The notes below the pieces were generated by a model that did not search any database, was not told the origin of the DNA, and saw only the letters and a list, made by a program, of their open reading frames with translations. The position numbers and the translations under genes are program-made. From Allacma fusca (lineage: Eukaryota > Arthropoda > Collembola > Symphypleona > Sminthuridae): 64,000 nt of DNA. The stretch spans positions 59,073,067 to 59,137,066 of the forward strand of contig OX359245.1 in NCBI GenBank assembly GCA_947179485.1, in the 5' to 3' direction. Of the stretch, positions 59,401 through 64,000 are shown in pieces (position 1 is the first letter of the stretch; each line of letters begins with the position of its first letter).

Positions 59401-60213
59401 CAACGGGTTGAGCAGGTCCGGTCCTTTAAGAAGGCAATCATTCAGGCTGACTCCATGGGATCGGGCAGCGGCATCAAATACCAGGCGTAGCTTTCCGGGT
59501 TTATTTGGGTTAAATACCCCAAAGTGCGGAAGGTAATAAGTCTTTGGACCTTTTACCTTCGCCTCCTCCTTTGATAATTTCCTACAATAGCGTTTGTCAA
59601 TATAATCCTGGATTTTGGAGCAATATGCATCTCTAAAGGCCGGGTCACGATCCATTTTCTTCTCCATACAATGAAGTCTTCTAATGGCATTGTTACGACT
59701 CTCCGGAAGTTGTAGGCTATCCGATTTCCATAATAAACCCGTTTCAAACCTATCAACAACACGTCTAGTTGTTCTCTCCAAAATCTGCAAAGCTCTTACA
59801 TCTTCTGATGACTGTCTACTCTGCTCCAAAGGACGAACTCCAAACGATTCGGTTGAAAAGGAAGCTTTAATAAGCTGATTGAGTTCCTCTTCCCCCGTCG
59901 GATTTGCACACACGTGAAAGCTGTAGGAGTCTCCTAATTTTCTTCCTCTCGGAATGCTTCCGTGAACCACCCAACCAAGCCAGGTCTTCGTTGCGACGGG
60001 ATCATTCCAATGACCCTGTCGAAGTTTCCTACTTGTAATAAGGAGCAAATTATCGGAACCAATGAGGATTGTTGGAGCAGCATTTACCATTGTCCGGAAT
60101 GGTATGTCTTTTAGGTAAGGCCAACTTGTTTTTAGAGTTTTCATATCCACCGACTGCTTTGGTAAACACAACTCAAGCACTGTTCTGGCATTATACAATC
60201 TGAATCTCTTCAT
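56425..60213 (-). CDS. BEL/Pao pol: protease end, RT, RNase H, integrase, C-terminal domain
   Basis: 1262 codons are open. In order: the end of the aspartic protease region (VNAAPTILIGSDNLLLI, residues about 42-58); reverse transcriptase with PGKLRLVFDAAARS (about 245), EMFHQVRI and the YMDDNLHG active site (about 367); RNase H with IFVDASSQAFA (about 550) and WSDSQTVIAW; an integrase zinc-binding region (HEQAAHQGVESVL with CQKCK); and a DDE core with FTGVDYFGP, WSDNGTNFRG and PHMGGVWERMIK. Then comes the DUF5641-type end (RWVKEYLPTL, RPVVKICVLDV). All catalytic residues I can check are present. Coding continues without shift from the upstream frame across a TAA at 60277-60279, so the first M here is unlikely to be a true start. 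Confidence 0.95.
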   Translation of the reverse strand: MKRFRLYNARTVLELCLPKQSVDMKTLKTSWPYLKDIPFRTMVNAAPTILIGSDNLLLITSRKLRQGHWNDPVATKTWLGWVVHGSIPRGRKLGDSYSFHVCANPTGEEELNQLIKASFSTESFGVRPLEQSRQSSEDVRALQILERTTRRVVDRFETGLLWKSDSLQLPESRNNAIRRLHCMEKKMDRDPAFRDAYCSKIQDYIDKRYCRKLSKEEAKVKGPKTYYLPHFGVFNPNKPGKLRLVFDAAARSHGVSLNDCLLKGPDLLNPLPGVLMRFRRHRVGIVGDIREMFHQVRIIPEDVDSQRFLWRGKDRNADPEEFVMEVMIFGATCSPASALYVKNRNAEEFSEKFPEVSKNIIENTYMDDNLHGAMCDKEAVERIRDIIQVFELGGFPIVNWASSSRNVVNSLPPQIRAKSLVSISDEALLPIERVLGLNWNAEEDRFVFITNFPKVKKEVLTCSRPPTRREIASLVMSVYDPLGYVVHFTIKGRILLQESWLLKSGWDDSVPEEMFRKWKWWVTELQNIVNVSVPRCYSPYLGEADNIQLHIFVDASSQAFASIAYLRIECKGEVHVGMVLARARVAPLKPLTIPKLELQAAVLGSRMAMTIRKEIQVTIQSCIFWSDSQTVIAWIRSDSPSPKQFVTSRVGEILEATDVQEWRWIPTEENVADEATRSNPEIDFRPSTRWYSGPNFLQQPEVHWPTERVVESVKADLEPNPEITFVLAEKMVDKDLPDSARFSSWLKLVRATAWFNRSLRKFLGRIRTTPSSDLSGELTATELEKAQVMWWKLSQESYFQEDLKSLRKGGTISNSSRIRFLSPFLDCDGVLRMKGTTNLADTMSFMSKNPVILDPRDRYSQLLISHLHEQAAHQGVESVLNEVRVNHWIINARAAVKKAFHNCQKCKIIKVRPVPPEMGLLPLERLVRAEAPFRFTGVDYFGPLLVCQQRKRVKRYGVLFTCFSIRAIHLEIAPDLSTDAAINVIRRFTARRGVPEVMWSDNGTNFRGADKELQRALSELDTSKIQQTFAGKGMTWKFNPPPSPHMGGVWERMIKSVKTALSVTLKEQAPKEDVLITLFMEAEFIINNRPLTHVSVDPTDPECLTPNHFLIGRKLGPNVAGKFGEGSFNLRSQWRLVQELTEKLWTRWVKEYLPTLTRWTKWFQHSSPIKVGDIVVIVDKDGPRNSWPLGRITNVYPGKDGKIRLVDVKTKDGTYRRPVVKICVLDVTRIDEKPSPSSGGRDVTSTEGNHCAVEGETDESIE
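56489..56499 (-). promoter_or_regulatory. polypurine tract of the BEL element
   Basis: On the element strand GGGGGAAGAGA stands directly before the TGTAACG of the 3' LTR, in the expected place for plus-strand priming. Confidence 0.85.
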
Positions 60214-60276
60214 CCCTTCTGCTTCTCCTGAAATTTCTACAGTGACTCTCCTCGATTCTGGTTCCCTTCGACAAAC

Positions 60277-61566
60277 TTAATTGGTCCATTGTACACACAA
60301 TGGATCAACATCTCCGGTAAGTCCTAACAATTTGGCAGTACCATCATCTATCATGGTTACAGTTGACCCCTCGTCTAAGAGTGCATATGTGACAACTTTG
60401 CCTTTAGAACCATATAGATTGACGGGAATAATACGCAGAAGAACTTGCCTGTTGTTTTCGGAACTCTTAACATGCCCAGCCCACTCACCGACTTTCTCTT
60501 CAACAGGTGCGTCTATCTTTGACATTGACTTGTGCAGCAGCTTGTTGTGAAGTTTATCGCAACCATCTGTGCCACACGGGGTTTTCTTTCGACAGTCAGA
60601 GCTTCTATGTCCTGGAATGAGACAGGAATAGCACACACGGCTGTTCTTTACAGATTTCCATCTGGTTTGTACATCTGCACTTAAGAACCCCTTACATTCT
60701 TCCAGCTTGTGACCTTCTTGCGAGCAATGAAAGCACTTTCTGTCTTCCTTCTGGGCTGCAGTGTCGACAATTTTCTTGTTTTCCCTCTTGACTTCAGAAG
60801 TCCTCTCATTGTTAGTAGGGAAAGAACATGGCATCATTCTAGCCGTCGTAGCTGCATCCATGAGCCAAACCTGAAAGTTTCCGAGTGTTGGTTCCTCAGG
60901 TAAGCGTTTTGCCATGTCACACCATTTGAATTGAAGCTCGACTGGCAACTTTTGTACTAACTCTTCAAGTAGTAACGGGTTGTACAGTTGTCCCGATCTC
61001 TTCAAATTTCTCATAGTAACAACCAGGTTAGATACCAAATTTGAAAAGAGAATGATAGTGTCGGGCTTACTACGTGTACAAGCAGGTATACTTTTCACAT
61101 CGGCTATCATGGACTTTACTATCTGGTCAGGACGGCCAAATGCAGATTCCAATATTTGCAAGATCATTCCTACATTATCCGGAAATCCGAGAAGCGATAC
61201 CACTTCGTTCCGAGCTTTGTCCTTCAAGCACTTCATTAGTCTCACCATATTTTCATCATTTGAAAGTCCACAGAGCTCAGTTGTACGAAGATATTGATTG
61301 TAGAACATGGGCCATTCTGCTGGTTTTCCATGAAAGAAAGGTAGATCTTTCGAAACAGCTTGTCGGGACAATAATTTCTCCAATCTCCTATTCATGTCCA
61401 TCAATGGGTCTGCTCTTGATTCAGCCAATGCTGTTTCCCCCGGCTTGACAGGGCTCACTTTCATATGCCTGGCATACGTCTCAGTTTCCATGGGAATCTG
61501 AACTGCGACCTCACTATGCGGGACGTGTTGTTCATTGTGGTGATTCTCTTCGATCCAACTGTTCAC
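60277..61566 (-). CDS. BEL/Pao gag capsid, zinc knuckles and start of protease
   Basis: The open frame has the gag-like region characteristic of BEL (LPFFHGKPAEWPMFYNQY at about residue 75, SAFGRPDQIV), two CCHC knuckles (CFHCSQEGHKLEEC and CYSCLIPGHRSSDC), and the aspartic protease motif YALLDEGSTVTMID near the end. It stops at TAA (60277-60279), after QWTN, in the middle of the protease region; the same frame continues into pol after it. Upstream the same frame continues past another TAA (61621-61623) into the N-terminal piece. In an intact BEL element these three pieces form a single polyprotein. Confidence 0.92.
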   Translation of the reverse strand: MNSWIEENHHNEQHVPHSEVAVQIPMETETYARHMKVSPVKPGETALAESRADPLMDMNRRLEKLLSRQAVSKDLPFFHGKPAEWPMFYNQYLRTTELCGLSNDENMVRLMKCLKDKARNEVVSLLGFPDNVGMILQILESAFGRPDQIVKSMIADVKSIPACTRSKPDTIILFSNLVSNLVVTMRNLKRSGQLYNPLLLEELVQKLPVELQFKWCDMAKRLPEEPTLGNFQVWLMDAATTARMMPCSFPTNNERTSEVKRENKKIVDTAAQKEDRKCFHCSQEGHKLEECKGFLSADVQTRWKSVKNSRVCYSCLIPGHRSSDCRKKTPCGTDGCDKLHNKLLHKSMSKIDAPVEEKVGEWAGHVKSSENNRQVLLRIIPVNLYGSKGKVVTYALLDEGSTVTMIDDGTAKLLGLTGDVDPLCVQWTN

Positions 61567-61620
61567 TCGCTCTCCAAACCCAGTTTCGGTTCTATCAGGA
61601 ACTCGTTCCGGTTCCTCAAC

Positions 61621-62019
61621 TTAATCGTCAGAACTGTCTGCTTCAAACTCAGCTCCTATCTGAAGATTAGTCATCTGGAGAAGTTTTTCTTCTATTTTCT
61701 TCTCTCTTTCCAACCGTGCAAGCAGAACTTCTTCTTCGGCTTTTCCGATTCTCTTCATGGACTCAATTTCTGCAATGATTTTCTTTTGCATAGCCTCGCT
61801 ATGACAACTTGATTTAGAAACTACACTTCGTTTGCTCGATTTTCTAGAAGTTGCTATGGTGAAAATCTCGTCAGTTACCGTTTGTTGACTGCCCTTCTTG
61901 AATTCCTCAGTAGGCTTCGTAACTTCTTTCCGTAACTTCAGCAAAGGAGTCCCGAAAACCTCTGGGTCCTCTCTCATTAGCCGTCTACTTCGTCGGGTAC
62001 CATCGTCTTCACCTTCCAT
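61621..62019 (-). CDS. BEL/Pao gag N-terminal piece
   Basis: From ATG at 62019 (MEGEDDGTRRSRRLM) the frame runs through a basic region and a predicted coiled coil (AEEEVLLARLEREKKIEEKL, about residues 100-120) to DSSDD and a TAA at 61621-61623. The frame is open up to 62100 but has no earlier ATG after the LTR. The next codons after the stop (VEEPERV) stay in the frame of the following piece. Confidence 0.8.
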   Translation of the reverse strand: MEGEDDGTRRSRRLMREDPEVFGTPLLKLRKEVTKPTEEFKKGSQQTVTDEIFTIATSRKSSKRSVVSKSSCHSEAMQKKIIAEIESMKRIGKAEEEVLLARLEREKKIEEKLLQMTNLQIGAEFEADSSDD

Positions 62020-62080
62020 TTTCTTTCCAAAACCTCGTACAAACTTAGGAATGTAAATCCTCTTTAAAGGTTCACGTTTA

Positions 62081-62099
62081 GATCCGGTTCGAAGGACCA
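62081..62099 (-). promoter_or_regulatory. tRNA primer binding site of the BEL element
   Basis: Two bases after the 5' LTR, the element strand reads TGGTCCTTCGAACCGGATC. TGG pairs with the CCA end of a tRNA. I do not name the tRNA, since I cannot match it with certainty. Confidence 0.7.
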
Positions 62100-62101
62100 C
62101 T

Positions 62102-62676
62102 TGTTACAGCCACTACTTGGTGTAAATATAAATATTTCTCAAACTCTTATTGTTAGAAACTTGTATTGCGAAGGACCAGCACTGCCCTTGCAGTGCTGGT
62201 CTTCGAACCGTATAAACGTTCAAAACGTATACTTCAGTGCAACTTTCTCTACCTTTCCAAAGACCCTTGTAACAGCGGTAGCCTTTGCTACCCTACGTGA
62301 GTGAAAGTAAAGGGATTAGTGTAGAGAAAATTAAAGAAAATTAGTCAGCTTTATTTGACACAAAGTAGAAGTTTTCTCACTCACGCTCAGAATGCTTATG
62401 AACATTTTTTCCCTCCATCTCACACAAATCAATGACATAATATCGACAGATACAAACTTCCAATCATTCTTCTCAATACATTCAATACATTCCATCCATA
62501 ATTTACAACTATTGTCTACGTGTATAGCCAAACACTATGGTAACTGCTGCAACAGAGGAGAGCTCCATATAACCACACTGCAAAACCGCTCTCTTCTGTT
62601 CCTCTCTTTGCTTTACTCAATGCTCTCGTCTGTTTCTCCCTCTACTGCACAATGGTTTCCTTCTGTAGACGTTACA
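62102..62676 (-). repeat. 5' LTR of the BEL element, with an extra 28-bp segment
   Basis: It is like the 3' LTR except for 62197-62224. The extra segment resembles the primer binding site region and forms a hairpin with neighbouring LTR sequence (arms 62169-62185 and 62190-62205). Confidence 0.95.
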
Positions 62677-63045
62677 GTACCTATTAGGTAAACCTAAAAG
62701 TCATACATGGGCAAGTCAATAATCTCGTCAGAAGAAAATGGACTCAGATAAATATAATTTTCTTAAAGGCTTTTCGAATGATTATCACAGCAAATGTGTC
62801 TGTTTTCCCTATCAATGCTGTTTTACGCCCGACATCCCTAGAGTTCATCACCTGTTGATGGAGAATGCCCAGCTTGGGCCAGAATTGTCCAAATTTTGAA
62901 CTCCGTACTGTATGCCATTACAACTCGAGCATTGGGCCAACTTATGAGTAGTACTGTTTTCAGCTTTACAATGGCGTTAAGAATCATCCTGATAGAACTG
63001 ATTTTCTTGAGTAAAAATATCGACCTAAATTTACTACTCTCACAC

Positions 63046-63385
63046 CAGGGGTCAGATAGTAAAACGAAAAAATAATTTGTGGGAGGGAACACATTATTAG
63101 CAAGGGATTTGTTTGTGACGGGGATTTTTTTAAATACTGACATCTTTCAGGGGAAATTGCTTTATAAACAGGGATTTCAAAAACCGTTATGAATTATCCT
63201 GACAAAACTGAGGTTCTTGAGTAAAAATATGGATTTAAATTTACTACGGGGGGTAGGAAATGTTAATAGGAAGAAAATATTTGTGACGGGGTTTTTTAAA
63301 TTAGTGTACATATTTCAAGGGATAATGTTTTTCAAAAAGGATTTCAAAAACTGTTGACCTTTTTCCAGCAGCAATCCGACCTCTG
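63046..63385. mobile_element. hAT-like MITE, CAGGGGTCGG family, in intron 2 of copy M
   Basis: It begins CAGGGGTCAGAT and ends AATCCGACCTCTG. The right flank is GCTCTCAC, as in copy I. At 63186-63240 it contains a second copy of the end of exon 2 (ATCCTGACAAAACTGAGGTTC) and the following intron bases, evidence of a local duplication. Confidence 0.75.
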
Positions 63386-64000
63386 GCTCTCACCATTACC
63401 CTCAGAATTTTTCCCTATTAGTGAGCCACCTTTGTTTTGTGGAGTTGAATATGATTTCCCATGAATTTACCAATGAGCTTAAAAATATCAACAAATTTTT
63501 ATCATTCCAACAAAATTCTATTAGTTACTAGTAACGTTCCTTGCACTTTGTACTACGAAGACACAGAATGAAATTGTACGCAGTTAATAAGATTTTGGCT
63601 TATTGCAAATTTACAAGGTTTTACTTTGTCATTTAGGGCATTGTCTACATGGAGAGTCACATGTTATAAATTTGACTGTTGATTATAAGTATCTTATTTT
63701 TCAGGTTTGAAACAGAATATGGAAATGTAAATGTAGGATGCAGCAGAAAATTTCGATTTACAAACAGGTTGAATTGCTCATTATAGAGTTCAAATAGGTT
63801 TTCGGGTGTACATTCCTCCTTTATGGAACACTCATGGCAATTTTCATAGCTGTGTTCTCGTGCTACGGAGCAATACTTTTTGGTGGTGTTCTGGCGGTCG
63901 CTTTGGAACTCTATGGTTGCAACTGTACCTTCCTGTTGTTTGTAATGGTCGGTTTTTTGGCGAAAATAAACAAGCCATAATGTGTTTGGAAAACTACTAC

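Larger units (their letters stand above)
55942..62676 (-). mobile_element. complete, young BEL/Pao retrotransposon in intron 1 of copy M
   Basis: The two LTRs (547 and 575 bp) are nearly identical, differing by about one substitution and one 28-bp segment. The 5-bp target duplication is GTACC (55937-55941 and 62677-62681). The element lies on the minus strand: 5' LTR 62102-62676, primer binding site from 62099, gag-pol in one frame, polypurine tract, 3' LTR 55942-56488. The empty site reads TAATAGGTACCTATTA, a perfect palindrome. Confidence 0.95.
55541..64000 (+). pseudogene. receptor copy M, decayed and split by a BEL element (runs out of the window)
   Basis: Exon 1 (55541-55909) has lost one base in membrane segment 1 (AAAATTATTGCTTAG where others read AAAATTAACTGCTTAG), which brings an immediate stop. 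Intron 1 contains the BEL element at 55942-62676. Exon 2 resumes at 62701, meets TGA near 62850 where TCTTTATGG is damaged, and ends at about 63007. Intron 2 has the subgroup's MITE (63046-63385), itself interrupted by a second copy of the end of exon 2 (63186-63240). Exon 3 (63704 onward) has further indels and an in-frame TAG, and leaves the window. It belongs with D and I. Confidence 0.82.

Overview
The window looks like a euchromatic, AT-rich, intron-bearing animal genome, most likely an arthropod. The reasons are short GT-AG introns, a tandem array of seven-transmembrane chemoreceptor-like genes, BEL/Pao, hAT, PIF/Harbinger and pogo-like transposons, and no bacterial gene layout. A springtail or related hexapod is my best guess from the receptor style, but nothing in the sequence proves it.

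The backbone is a head-to-tail array on the + strand of one lineage-specific receptor family. Each complete copy has three coding exons of constant size (370, 310 and 475 nt, giving 384 aa). The exon joins have the same phases, and most copies have a further intron that starts three bases after the stop codon. Four copies look intact: B (11901-13898), H (42879-44274), I (45276-47102) and K (50711-52704). A (1438-3871) has lost the start of exon 1 to an LTR retrotransposon. D (18353-20655) is complete except for one nonsense codon. M (55541-64000) is decayed and carries a complete 6.7 kb BEL element in intron 1. Fragments lie at 14.55, 23.0, 24.2, 24.7, 40.3, 48.8 and 54.07 kb. The C-terminus and topology resemble the insect gustatory receptor superfamily, so a role as membrane chemoreceptors is inferred.

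Region by region: 0-1.4 kb is the 3' end of one BEL/Pao element with its LTR. 1.4-4 kb is receptor A. 4.6-8.6 kb is a run of hAT-type elements with 8-bp target duplications, one with a nested pogo-like element. 10.0-10.3 kb is a long near-perfect hairpin. 11.9-14.9 kb is receptor B plus a fragment. 15186-15385 is an assembly gap. 17.5-17.8 kb is a Gypsy-type integrase remnant. 18.3-25.4 kb holds receptor D, several fragments and a palindromic CATG-rich element. 27.4-36.2 kb is a non-receptor island with a single-pass membrane protein gene on the minus strand, a 20-bp minisatellite, a JmjC oxygenase gene with C-terminal zinc-finger exons, and several inverted-repeat elements. 36.2-39.8 kb is a nearly complete PIF/Harbinger transposon with its MADF-BESS and transposase genes. 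40.3-64 kb returns to receptors G to M, interrupted by the young BEL element at 55942-62676.

The region is best read as a birth-and-death receptor cluster shaped by unequal exchange and by transposons, which share insertion points between copies and so help to order the duplications. The two host-type genes of the central island have no visible functional link to the receptors.
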